Shown here: positions 22,645 to 34,500 of the stretch, piece by piece | How the letters are laid out: each line of letters begins with the position of its first letter | Numbering within the stretch: position 1 is the stretch's first letter | NCBI GenBank assembly: GCA_039720395.1 | Contig: CM077833.1 | Coordinates: forward strand, 28,294,271-28,358,270 | Direction: 5' to 3' | Source of the DNA: Liquidambar formosana | Lineage: Eukaryota; Streptophyta; Magnoliopsida; Saxifragales; Altingiaceae | DNA length: 64,000 nucleotides | Translations under genes and position numbers: made by a program | The notes under the pieces: generated by a model | The model's input: only the letters and a program-made list of their open reading frames with translations | The model's database searches: none | Told to the model about the DNA's origin: nothing

Positions 22645-24884
22645 GGCTTCTGTCCATAGGCTCACAATATCATCGCACATTTTGGTTTGTAACTTGGTTC
22701 TGCATTTAGGTAGTTTTGGACTGCATTTTGGATGGAAATATTGCCGCCGTTTGGGCATTCTGGACTTGTTTTACTGCCAGACAGCTAGTTCATGTTATGA
22801 TGGTTTGTGTCTTGATACTCTTGTCATCTTTGGTGACCCTTGTTTGTTTCTTTCTCTTTCACAATGCACGGCTTTAACTTCGCTGGCAAAAATATTCATT
22901 GTGCTTGCTTGCATTCAATGCTCTCTTTTTTTAGGTTACATCAATGAAATTCTATTTCTGAACCCTAAACTCTACCCACATCTCAACCCCACTTGAGTGA
23001 GAAGAACTTGTGCCCCTCTGTGACAAGGGCCACGTGGTGTGTCACGGGCCAATCAAAGTCAAACAAAATGAGATTTTGGGACCAAAAAGTATACTGACAA
23101 CTCCGCTCTGCTTGGCTTTGAAGGCACCACGTGGCCGTGTCACAGATGCACAGAAATTCTTCTCCACCTGAGTACTGTCATGCCGAAATGGCCTGTGGAC
23201 TGGTAATGCAGTCGGAAGTTTCCAAAAAAGGGGAAGAAATAGAAATATGCATGTTGTTAATTGATTGTAGTTAAGCAGGTACATTTTTTTTCTTTCTAGT
23301 GATGGTACAAAGAAGCTACCCCTGAATTCTACTATAAATCCCTGCATGTGTGTACCTTGACCAACATTTCATCGCAAAGTGACTTTGGATTTGGTTATTG
23401 AAAGAGCTAATAAAGCAGAGAAATTTTTTATCTTTTATTGAGTTTAAAAAAAAAAAAAAACGGAAAATGCAGAGAAATTTTGTTCTTGTGAGTGGAGAGG
23501 AGCGTAGCAACCTAATTTACAGGGATTAGGGGTTTATGCACCAATCCTACTATATATATACACTAGCTTACTCGCTTGTTAATTATAGTTGGTGGCTGAA
23601 AGGGAGAAGAAGGGGGTAGTCTTGCTAGAATATGCCTTGAATCGAGTTAGGATTTGATGCTAAGGTGATGGTATCTTTGGATGGTTAAGATTAAAGATAA
23701 AAGATGTGCTATTGAAATGACTGAATTACCAACTTTTTGATCCTTCAATCTTGTTAAAAAGCCCATCCAAGGACTAAAATCACCTCAGCACGGTTGGACG
23801 GAATCCATGGACCATGCGTCTATGGGACTTATTTTGTGGGTATGAGGTCACGTTTTTATTGGCTATACATGGGCAATAAAAAACAAAATGCGGAGAACTT
23901 AAGAGTGTATAAAAATACGAAAGTGCTGTTCAAAAGGGCCTTTCATTTTAATCTTTTAGAAAGTTTGAAAAAAAAAAAAAAAAATACATTGAAAGCGTGT
24001 TTGAAAATAGCGCTTTCCGTTAAATAAATACTGTTGTTTTCCAACTGTGCTTTTTTAAAAGCACTTTTTTTAAACACGCTTTACATTAAGTAAAAAGCAT
24101 TGCTTCCAAAAGCTTTCATATTAGAATTAACCCCAAAAAAAAAAAAAATGTTGAAAAATAGTACGATCCGTGCTCTAAGATGAACAAACACACCCTCACG
24201 ACAAGTTATTAGTATCTCACACCCCCGATTTGGGGCTCCATCCTCCATCGTTGTCCATCGTCATCAACTTGCCGCTAATCTTCGTCATCCCAGTCATTCA
24301 TCTCCTCTCTTGCTCTCTCTTTCTTTCTATCTACGAAATTTCTTTACCAAGTAGTTCCAAACGCGGACTTAATCAAAGTGGCTTTTGATGGTAGGACAAA
24401 CATTTTAAGGACATTTCAAAATAAAAAATGTAGACGAACAAATTAGGATATTGGGATAGAGAGAGTACTAATAAATTATAACTAAAGTATAAACCCCTAA
24501 TAATTTAGGGGGCAAAGTGTAAGTTCTCAAATGTCAATACCGCGGACAGGTGTAGTATACAGGAATCAGGAAGCGAGTTTGGAGTAATTACTCAAAACCA
24601 GTTGCCTCGCAAAAGGCACACTTCCGAACAAACTAAAAGGGCATAGCACACTTCACGGGGGAAAACTTTCCCGGACATGTTCCGTCTCTCTCTCTTCCAG
24701 TCTGGTTGCTAAGAAACGGTGAGTAAACAAGAGAGATTGACGGTGAATCTTCGATTTTTCACCTAGTTGCTTCCTTCTAGCGACGTTTACCATGGTAGAC
24801 TACTATTGTATTTTACTCATTTTTCTTTGTTTCTTAACCCCCTTTTTTTTAGTGTACTAATTTCAGAGCTGGAAGTTTTCAAAA
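22645..24884. other. Spacer between duplicate B3 genes C and D
   Basis: The first ~200 bp resembles the DNA after gene D and is part of the duplicated unit. A MITE-like element lies at 23651-23800, and an inverted pair GAAAGCGTGTTT (about 23991) / AAACACGCTTTAC (about 24073) marks another possible MITE. From about 24537 on the sequence matches the region upstream of gene C (from about 19284: CCGCGGACAGGTGT), i.e. the duplicated promoter. No gene recognised. Confidence 0.6.
23651..23800. mobile_element. Short MITE-like element
   Basis: TGCTAAGGTGATGG...CTTTGGATGG at the left is an imperfect inverse of CCATCCAAGG...ATCACCTCAGCA at the right. The inner phrase GGATGGTTAAGATTAAAGAT resembles the one in the element at 7748-8193, so both may belong to one family. 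No clear target duplication. Confidence 0.5.
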
Positions 24885-25160
24885 ATGGAAGAATCGTGCA
24901 AGGATTGCAGGAAATGGGAAGAGGAAATGTATTGGACTCATTTTCGATCCATAAATTTCTGTCAGTTTCTGTCTGGAAATTTCCTTGAAGAACTCGTAAG
25001 TTTAATACTTTTCGTTTATGTTCCTATCTTTTGTTTTTGGTATGCAAAAATGGGAGAATCGTGCAAGGATTGCAGGAAATGGGAAGATGAATTGGATTGG
25101 TCCCATTTCCAATCCATACATTTCTGTCAGTTTTGTATTTGGTATTTTCTTGAAGAACTT
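24885..25160 (+). repeat. Tandem duplication of the B3 first exon, 165-bp period
   Basis: Two copies of the 111-nt first exon, MEESCKDCRKWEEEMYWTHF... and MGESCKDCRKWEDELDWSHF..., lie 165 bp apart. Each ends in LEEL followed by a GTAAGTTT donor. The spacing is a multiple of three and has no stop, so both copies sit in one open frame. Either copy could be joined to exon 2. Confidence 0.92.
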
Positions 25161-27298
25161 GTAAGTTTATGCTTTTTGTCATTTTTTGTGTTTGTGTTTG
25201 TGTTTTGGTTTGTTTGCTGGGGGAAAATAGCGAAATATTTGTTAATTTCGCTAGATGGACCGTGTGCCAATGACCCTTTCTCCTAATGGCGTGTCCTGCC
25301 CCAATAACGACGGGTTTATATGGAACTTGGAAGATGGTTTATTTATTTATTTATCCTGGGTAATTAATGAATATCTAGAGCCACCATTGTCTAGTAAAAA
25401 TCTGTATCTTGATGTATTTTTCATTAGAAATGTGTTTGTCACTCAGACTTTTCTAAATGTGTTAATTATAATGTCTGTTTATTATTATAAACCTAAATGG
25501 TTTTTTTTTAATTATTAGTTGACCTAAACGTTATTAATTTGAAGACAAAATAAAGAATTAAAAAATATAAAAAGAAAAAAGGGAAAATGATCAAGCATAT
25601 TCCCATTAGGATTGTATGATGAATTAAGCTGGTCAGGATTGGCCCAATAGGTGGCTTGTTCGAGATAATTTTTGAGATAAACAAGTCAGGCTCAATTGTA
25701 TTTTGGACTTGTTTGTTGTTTGAGCTGAGCTTTAGCAGAACGTGTCTCACACTGGTATGCTTGTGAGTACGTTAAAGACATAAAGACGAACCAAGTTACA
25801 TTAGCTGGCTTGATAAGAGGCTCAAGTGAGACCGTTTATGAGATAAACGAGGCAAGATCAATTCTATTTTGGAGTTTGTTAGTTTTTCAAGCTCATCTGA
25901 GAGGGGTCACAATTTAACTGCAGCCGTGGCCACTGTCACTTTTGAACTCTTTTTATTACTCCGTTGGGAAAACCTACTTACTACCCAATACCCACAAATA
26001 TATTATACACTTCTTGTATTGATATGAATACAAGATATAAATCTTATCAGGGCAAGACATTCAACAAAACACAAGGCTCAGTTACTTCCATTATGGAGCC
26101 CTCCATAGGTGGATTCGAGTCTTCAGTTGCTTAAACACTACTACTTGCAGTATCAATGCGTCTTTTTGAGATCCATTTTTTTGTATTAAATACTCGATTG
26201 GTTTGAGATGTTTTTGCATCTTGTTGGAGAAACAATCTTAACAAAAACCTCTTGCATGAGATGTTTCCTTTGGCTGAGACACTTGAAAATTACAAGCACT
26301 ACTTTTACTCTCATTCTATTGATGTTACCTTTGATGTTACCTTTTTTTTTTTTTTTCTTTTAAGCCAAAGGAAAGAACTTATGCATCATAGACATTCCAT
26401 TGATGATACAGTCCTTTCCTCTCTAACTTAATGGATTTTCTAGCGAAGTTCTCTTTGATTGGCTGTGGCTTATTCATTCCTCTTGATTTAATTCGACCTT
26501 TCAGTGCACTGTTTATTAAACTTCTTACATTTTCCCCCTCAAAGGTGTAATTTGAAATCTAATTGTGTACGAAATTGCAGACCATCCCCAAAAAGTTTGC
26601 TAATAATTTGAAAGGCAAACTACCTGAAAGTGTGACTCTTAAAGGTCCTAGTGGCGCTACATGGAATGTAGGACTGACAACAAGTGGTGATGCCTGCTGT
26701 TTAAACATGGTTGGAAAGAATTTTCAGAAGATCATTCTCTTCAAGAGAATGATGTCTTGATCTTTAAATACGATGGGAACTCACATTTTGATGTTTTAGT
26801 GTTTGACCGAGGGAGTTTGTGTGAGAAGGAGTGCTCATATTTTGTTAGGAAATGTGGGCATACAAAGCTTGATGATGGATACCAGACAATGAGAAAGACG
26901 GGGGAAAGTTCTGTGGAAGTTATACCTGTCTTACCAAATGACAATAGCAGATGCACTTCATCAAAGGAAGCCTGAGAAGGATGATCTTATAACACCAGGG
27001 CCATCAGGACTCCGTAACAATTGCCAATCTAACAGAGAGGTTCAGAGGGATGCTTATTGCAGTAGACCTGTTCATACCAAGTTGAAATTAAGAAGCAGAG
27101 AAACATCTACTTGTACAGAAGGAGCAACAGTCAATTCTGGTATGCGCTTCACACTTTTGATCTAATGTCTAAGCCTCATTTGGAAGTTTTATAGACAGAT
27201 TTCTATGTATATTCAACCACATAGACACGCAGTTATTAACATTGTTTTATTCTCTCCTTTAGTACTATAAATTTTCAACCATTGGTGACTTCGTCCAT

Positions 27299-27303
<5 letters not shown>

Positions 27304-27330
<27 letters not shown>
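27304..27330. repeat. (TA)n microsatellite in gene D intron
   Basis: A pure TA run interrupts a phrase (TCCATTTCTGTAT...) which is continuous in the matching intron of gene C, so it arose after the duplication. Confidence 0.85.
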
Positions 27331-28296
27331 TTCCCTAAGAGTCCATTTCTGTATTTATCTGATTTGTTATTCAATATAATTTCCCAAAGAATGCATTACC
27401 TTAATAGAAACATCACATCATATGTGTTGGATGCGACTCTATTTGCTGAATTTGGAGGATTTACTTGTTTCTGACTCTATTTGCTGAGTTTGAAGGATTT
27501 ACTTGTTTCTTATTTATTTATTTTTGTTTTACACGTTAATCAGATACTGAACAAGATTCCATAGATAGAAATGGGGCTTATCAACTACAATATAGATCAA
27601 ATAGAAGACCTATAACTGAAGAGGAGAAAGAAATGGCCTTGCAAATGGCACAGGCAGCATTGACCAGTGAGAGTTTCATAGTAGTTATGAGACCCACACA
27701 TGTATACAGGAGATTTTATATGGTAAACTATTCATTCAAATCCCCAATTTTGTATGTATCTTAAACATTCCAGTTATGTTTCATTCCTTTTTATTTCCTA
27801 TTTGTTCTTGTTCTTTCTATTGTCTTCATTTTTATTTTAAGAGGGCATCCAGATGTGAAGATTTCTCCACAGGTGGTGTCTGTCAGTGTCAAAATTTGGT
27901 CTTAACTAATTGCCGTGTTTATGGCATTGTTTTGTGCAGGCAGTCCCTTCGGAATGGGCGGCTGGCCATCTCCCCGAAGAAAGCCAAGATGTGATTCTCC
28001 GTGTTAAAGAGAATGCATGGTGTGCCAAATATTATACCAGAAAGGCTCGCATTGGTGGAGGGCTAACTCGTGGCTGGATGAATTTTGCTGTGGAGAACAA
28101 TTTAGAAGAATTTGATGTGTGTGTGTTTCATCTTGCCAGACAAGAGGCAAACACCATTGTCTTGGATGTTAGCATCTTCCGGGTTGTTCAAGAGGTAATG
28201 CCACTGACCCGGGTGAATTCTGCCTCCCCCCGGGTGAAATCTGCCATCTCAAGGCGTGGAAGGCCACCAAAAAATGCTAAAAGAAAACCCTGCTAG

Positions 28297-29771
28297 GGAT
28301 TTCTGTCCATGAGCTCGCAATTTCATCATACACTTTGCTGTTTTACTTGGGTCTGCATGTTGGTAACTTTAGGTTGCCCTTGGATTGATACGGGGCCGCC
28401 CTTTGAGAAATCTGGACTTGTTTTATTGCCAGACAGCTAGTTCATGTTATGATGTTTAGTGTTATGGTGTTTAGATGATTTAGTTCTGTTTTGATACTAC
28501 CCTTCATGATCATTAGTGACCCTTGTTTTTTTTCTCTCTATTGGAATGCACAGTTCGACCCTCATGGTAAAATTCTACATTGCTTACCAGGAAAAAAAGG
28601 AAAAAAAAAAAGAAAAAGAAAAAGAAAAAATGCTATTGTTGATTGCAGTTTCATTACTTTGAAGTAAAGCGAGCAGAGACCCTTTTTATTCCAGTAATGG
28701 TACGAAGAGTACTGGTAAAAATGCTTGCCCTGTTCTCTGCCATAATTCCTTGCGTGTATCCCTTGGGGAATATTTCATCTCGAAGTGGGCTTTGCATTTG
28801 GTTATAGAAGGCCAAATTTCAAAACCTTTTTGCTGCTAATTAATTGAGTTGAGGTGGGGTCTAACATGTGAACCTCAAAAAATTGGTTGAGCCAGCTTGA
28901 TTGGGATTATAAGTGGTAGAACCCTCTTTGTGGTCTAATTTTATATGCAGATCAACATGTTGAGAGCGCATTTTCGGCCTTGAGTGGCCCCAGAGCTGCA
29001 CATGGGTCTGGTTCATTTTTGTAACGCACTATATTTACAGCTGCATGCATATGCCGGCGCGCACCCAGTCATATCTTGCTGGCTCACCATTAGGGCAGGT
29101 GTTTTCTGCTCCACTATGGGCTCTGCACTGGTTAGATGAAAAAAGATAGATGAAATTCGCCCCCCGGGGAGCACAGGAAGTCTTTTACCATTATTAAGCT
29201 TGGGTACCAAAATTTATTTTGATTTGAACAGAAGTTTTTGCAAATCTCCCTGAACAGTGAACACAAATAGGACAAATATGATGAAGCTCATCTTTGTTAT
29301 GCCTCGGATCTCCCAAATGGGAACGGTCTGATATGAATACCAATGCCATTTATTATTATTATTATTATTTTTTCCCTTCATATGAGTAGAAAGTTGAGTT
29401 TGTTAGATGTTTCTCATTACACAGGAACAAAACCCGCATATACGTAGGTGACCTCATATCCCCACTCATTTCTTGAGGGCCTATCCCATCACGTTGCTTG
29501 TCAGCCAACCACAATTCATCCCACCTTATCCAAAGTTCCAAACCCATTTCATCTCTCTCACCATAGAAAGTGCTCTTCATTCCTTCCCCACTCTAGTTCA
29601 CAAATCCTCACAATCTGAGAACAAAAGGTAATTATGTAAAATAAAACACACACACACACACATATATACACATATTCAATAATTTTCTTTCTTTACAGCT
29701 TATAGCTAATTATATTCATACTTCGTTCTCCTTGCAATAGTTTGAGCTACTTGATTGTGAATCCACAAGAA
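28297..29771. other. Region between gene D and petM
   Basis: It holds the 3' flank of gene D, similar to that of gene C (shared CTGGACTTGTTTTATTGCCA and AGACAGCTAGTTCATGTTAT), then non-coding DNA and the petM promoter. A CTTATC/GATAAG I-box-like word (29525-29530), common in light-regulated promoters, lies about 245 bp before the petM ATG. A (CA)n run sits near 29645-29661. Confidence 0.5.
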
Positions 29772-30146
29772 ATGGCGACAGCTTCAGCTACTCTATCTCC
29801 GGCGACGGTCACCGGCGCAGTCATGAGCACAACCAGCAAAACCCAGAGGAGAATGAACAAGGTGGTGCACATAGGAGGGATGAATTCCTATGGGGGACTG
29901 AAAGCACATGACAGTCTGGTCTCTCTAGGCCTTCCGGCGTGCACTGAGCAGTGCTTTGCAAATGTTGTGAGCTCATTGAAAACATCCCATGCCAAAGGAA
30001 GGGGTGGGGGTGCAATATCTTCAACCTGCAGTGCCGTGGCTGAGATTTTCAAGATTGCTGCCATCATGAATGGCCTTGTTCTGATTGGGGTTGCTGTTGG
30101 ATTTGTACTTCTCCGAATAGAAGCAGCTGTGGAGGAATCTGAGTGA
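29772..30146 (+). CDS. petM: PetM, cytochrome b6f complex subunit VII precursor
   Basis: A single-exon frame of 124 residues. The first ~85 residues are Ser/Thr/Ala/Arg-rich with few acidic residues ([20 protein letters not shown]), as expected for a plastid transit peptide. The C-terminal ~40 residues ([20 protein letters not shown] then [16 protein letters not shown]) form one transmembrane helix with the acidic tail characteristic of PetM. The mature subunit is a small peripheral part of the thylakoid cytochrome b6f complex, which passes electrons from plastoquinol to plastocyanin. I chose the ATG at 29772 because it starts the transit peptide; the frame opens 30 bp earlier without an ATG. 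Nuclear expression driven by light is likely but not shown beyond an I-box-like word upstream. Confidence 0.95.
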   Translation: MATASATLSPATVTGAVMSTTSKTQRRMNKVVHIGGMNSYGGLKAHDSLVSLGLPACTEQCFANVVSSLKTSHAKGRGGGAISSTCSAVAEIFKIAAIMNGLVLIGVAVGFVLLRIEAAVEESE

Positions 30147-31579
30147 GTACTTTTTCCGAGGGAAGAAAAAAAAAAAAAAAAAAAAAAGAAAGGAAATTAC
30201 TGGCTGTATATCACTCTTTTTTCCGTCTTGAGATTGTGACTTGTAATAATCTTGCTTTCAATGTAGATTTTATGTTTTTTGGCTGCAAAATCAGGCTTAG
30301 TGGACTGTTGTTTAATTGAAAATTTTTATTTTCTTATTTGGGTTCATTAATTGTCAGTTGGCTTGCTAGGCTTAGTGCTGTCACAATGTTATATGGTGAT
30401 TTTGACAAAGTATTAAATAGATGAATGAAGTTAATCACTCTGGGCGATGTTGAAGATTGATAAACCACAGCGAGGGAACATTGAAATATTAAAGGCCACT
30501 AGGCCAGTGATCTATAAGATATTTAGAATACAGAAGAGCAAGGTTGCCACATTTCAAGTACAAGGTCCCAGTTTTGATGGCGGAGAAAAATAGCTCGCAG
30601 GGTCCCTCAAGGCTCAGTCCATGGAAGGTTTTGGCCTTTTGGGTGGAGCCTTCTAAGGGGAATGGGTTTAGGTGGATGGTAGCCTTAAACAACCTCCCCA
30701 CTCACCCCCAAAATTTTCTTTCCCAATCTACGGAAGGACCCGAATCCCACAGGACCCATACTTTTTATCCAAATCCCACAGAACTCACACCTTTTACATG
30801 AAAAGCAAGTTTCGAACCCTTATTACGTCACTTATAAGAGAGGGAGCAAGATACCATCTAGACTTATCAACCACATTAAACAAACCTCAACTTTCCCATA
30901 AGAGGCATAGACATAGTGGTAACTGGTAAAAGTATTGGTGCCACAAGTACTTGGGCTAGTTTAGTGGTGAGAAAGGATGAGATAAGAGATAGGATTAGGA
31001 TTAGGATTAGGATTAGGTTAGGAGTTCGGATCCTCCAATTGTAAGTCATTAAAATAAAAAAAATTTTAAAAAAAAAAGGAAGAGATTATTAGAGCCTCTT
31101 TATTAAGCAAAGAACGGAGTATAATGCTCCTGCTATCAGCTGGCAATGGGCCGCAAGGATTGGGGAGAGACTGCAAAATCGAAACAGACACGTCCCTTCT
31201 AGGTGTAAGGGTGCCACATTCCATTTGCGCAGGTGCCTCGGACATAAGGTCCATCAAAAGTCCAAAATGCATGCAAACTAAAACCAAGTTGCCTTCAACT
31301 TCCATCAAAATCTCGGCCATAATCCTCTGGTTGAATTGATTTTGCAGAGTTCCAAAGCAGAATCTAAATTCCCAAATATGTTAACGATCTGGCGATATAA
31401 ATTAGATTTCAATAAATTCTAAAAATCAGAACAAAGGAAATCACAAAACTACAAGCAAACAGCACAGCTTCCTGGAGAGAGACGTAAATGAGACTGATTC
31501 TCCTTGAGAAAAAAAAGAAGGCTGCCCTCAAAACCTTTCCTCAACCAACATTCTACGACAAGGAGAAATCCTGAGCTGA
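30147..31579. other. Convergent intergenic region between petM and the TMEM147 gene
   Basis: It contains the 3' UTRs of two genes that point at each other, a poly-A run just after petM, and a SINE near 30950-31078. Open frames here (e.g. 30544-30801, 31124-31339) have no recognisable similarity. Confidence 0.55.
30950..31078 (+). mobile_element. tRNA-derived SINE
   Basis: A polymerase III A box, TAGTTTAGTGG (30957-30967), is followed 55 bp later by a near-consensus B box in GGAGTTCGGATCCTCC (31021-31036) and an A-rich tail. Between them is a (GGATTA)n tract. A second, shorter member lies at 47964-48060. I did not find a convincing target duplication for this copy. Confidence 0.65.
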
Positions 31580-34500
31580 TCATGTAGATGGTCTCTGACA
31601 TGCGGCAAAGAGCTGCCAGCTGATAAAAGCCATCACCAAAGAGGTGAACAGTTCAAAGCCTACTACCTTTGGAAGGTGCCACCCCAAGCCTCGCCTCAGA
31701 TAGCTGCAAAACACATAATTTTGCACGAGGTCAAAGAATGATTACAACAGTATAGTTTGCTGCTTAAGTCTCGGAGGAGTGGAACTACAATTATTCAAAC
31801 AACCAAGTCAGTTTGTCTATAATTCTTGCATCAAGACAAATTAGGTGTTGTATTAAGTATCCATTTTGTAGATTATAGTGCATAAACACCGTATGGTAAA
31901 AAGCCGACCAATACCAGAAGTCATACTGATCACAATTTGTACAGTGAAAGGGAAGCTTGAGTTCATTGAAGGTTCAAGAAGTGTTTGGGGCAAAGACTTC
32001 CATTTTTTGACACTTGAAAATTGAATGTTGGGAAAGAGGTATGGCAGAGATCTGATTTCAACATGTCACAGTAATGCTTAAATTGTGTTTAAGAAAGAAA
32101 TGTGGCATTCTTGGCTTAGCAAAATAAAATAATGATAAAGCATAATTCTAACTATTGGGAGTGATGAGTGTGTTTGAGAAGCAGACCTCGTGATAGATGG
32201 CATCGTCGCCACAATCCCTGCACATGTGTATATTATAGGAATCAAAGTCCTTGGTTTGTTTTTCCGAAGCCACATCAAAGATCCCAATGCGGCAAGGGAT
32301 ATAGTCAACACCTGAGTCCAGAACATAAGCCAAAATCAACCAAAAAAAAAAAACAAAGATATTTCTGCTTTATAAAGATTCAAAATAAAAAAGGAAAAAA
32401 AAGAAAAATACCACCCAAATCTCAACCTCACCAATTTTACCTATCCGCAATTCCATTTAAGTCTTAACTATTTTAAGAATATTATGTATGGATGTTTTAT
32501 CCTGAATATTTCTTGTCTCAAGTCTCAACCCACTAATTTAAAACTGACAATGTTCGCCCAGAGAACAATCAAAACATACAAATTTCAAACATGAAAAAAA
32601 TAAGTAATCATACCAGATTTGCATTTGCTTCAAGACCTTGCAGGATGTAATCCCAAGTAAATTCTAGTCCTCTAGCACCCACCCATAGAGGTGCCAATCT
32701 ATGCAGAACAGAATCGGCAAAAGCCCAACCTGCCAACAGGAAAAAGATTACCCCATAGGGCTAAGATGAAAATGTGAAGTTAACTATGCCAATGCCAATA
32801 GAAGCTCATCAACTCCAACTTCAACTGTCATCCAAATACTTGCAGGCATAAAGTTTAAAAAGTTAATAAAAATATAGAAACGAAAATCACGAAAGTTAAT
32901 AAAGATAAAGTTCTCTGTATTACCGTAGAAATGAAAATCACAAAAATCACTCAAGTGTTTACAATTTTACAAGTCAAAAATACCAATTAGTTTAAATCAA
33001 ATTCCATCTTTTTTTTGGTTGGGGGGGAAGAGGGGGAGGGGGTGGATTCATGAAGGGGTGAAGCATCGACTTAAATTGAGAAAAATGAAGCAAAGCGAAT
33101 CAGGGCCAAAGCATTTGTTCACAATTTAGGAATTTCTCCCTGATTTTCCAGATCAAGATCAACAAAAAGGGCAAAGCAAGTTCTTGATGGATAGGAAAGA
33201 GTGATTTCCACCACTTTGGAGCAAGACAAACCAGAGAGATTAAATCAATCTGCAGCAGAATTAATGTCTTCAGGTTGGAATTGATTACATAGAAATGGGG
33301 AAATGAAATTTTTTATCCATCACATGAAATCTCTAAACAACTTGCTTGCACTATCACTTAAGTGTAAAATACATCATTATCAATTGCAATAATCATGTTC
33401 TCATCTAAAAGTCTAAAACATTACATTTTCTAATTTTTCAGCGCTTTCAGGACATGCTTGCCTTGTTTTGATGCACAGTATTTCCCCACCCCACCCCTCT
33501 CTCTTCAAAGAAAAAAAACAAAACGAAACAAAAAAGCTTTAAAATTCCTTCTTCAACTTTAGTGTTACATCATCCCAGAGTATGAAGGTAGTAAGTGCAA
33601 ACCTTAGTTCAAAACAAATCTTATTCATTTGTTCTTGCAATATATCTCAGTTTCAACTTACAGCCGCAAAAGGCGATAGCAGACGTAATAATAACCATAA
33701 AAGGAGTAACTGATTGTCTACCAAACCCGGGAAATAGGTTGAAATAAGTAATATGCGCTTATCCTAAAATTCCAAACCACCCCCACCTTAACAACCCCCC
33801 CCCCCCCCGCGGCCAAAAAAAAAAAAAAAAAAAAAACGAAAAAGAGAAAAGAAAAGTAACTAAATTCCAGACATCACTCAAGTGATAGAACAGTTAGATA
33901 TTTGTGTCTTAAAAAGAGAACGCAATTCATTTTAAAATGAAAATGAAGAAGTCAAATATCACTCACCTAGTCCAACGGCCTGGAACTTATGATTTTGGGA
34001 GATGTTCCTGTGAGTCAACTGGGTCAAGGCAAAATAAAGCCCAGCAACATCTATAAAACCAATTAAAGCTTTCAACAATTCCTGAAAATGAAACACATTA
34101 ATTACTTAGGCTGTATGCCCCAAACCTGCTAATAATTTATTGAAATGTAGCATTTACAAAAAATTAATATATGCTTATACTTATCCATGACGAAGGAAAA
34201 TAATGATTTAATATAGGTGCAATAATAAACAGTGGGGAAGCTTTACGAAACACTCACCTCTGCTTGCCTAGAGATGTATCAAATGCTTTTTTCCAAGAAT
34301 CTGACAAACATGACTATTTTTCTATTTTGTCTTTTGAAGAAGACAACTTTTAAAACGTCATACTTATGAGTTATGACTGTAACACTAAATTCTTAAAGAT
34401 TTCATACATATATCATACCATGCCATACATACTCCTTCTTCAATTTGACTGCTTTCATACTGTGTATCTGGATTTCAGATGTCATCATTGACATAAATCT

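Larger units (their letters stand above)
24885..28296 (+). pseudogene. B3 gene D: frameshifted duplicate of gene C with a doubled first exon
   Basis: Exons matching gene C: first exon twice (24885-24995 and 25050-25160, both 111 nt), 26581-27139 (559 nt), 27544-27722 (179) and 27940-28296 (357), all with intact splice dinucleotides and phases. In exon 2 one C is missing from the run at about 26690 (GATGCCTGCTG against GATGCCCTGCTG in gene C) and one G is added at about 26970 (GAAGCCTGAG against GAACCTATG). Read in frame, the protein stops at 26758-26760, inside B3-1. The two changes cancel, so exon length still equals that of gene C. Downstream parts remain well conserved, including B3-2 (AVPSEWAAGHLPEESQDVIL) and the AT-hook RRGRPPKNAKRK. 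This suggests recent loss, a sequencing error, or a shorter product. Sharing of the 5' region with gene C points to a duplication of about 4-5 kb. Confidence 0.85.

Noticed and set aside
30991..31020. (GGATTA)n run resembling telomeric repeat
   Set aside because: The plant telomere unit is TTTAGGG; this unit is six bases and lies between the A and B boxes of a SINE.
31124..31339. 71-codon frame upstream of the TMEM147 stop
   Set aside because: It lies in the presumed 3' UTR of the minus-strand gene and has no similarity to known proteins.
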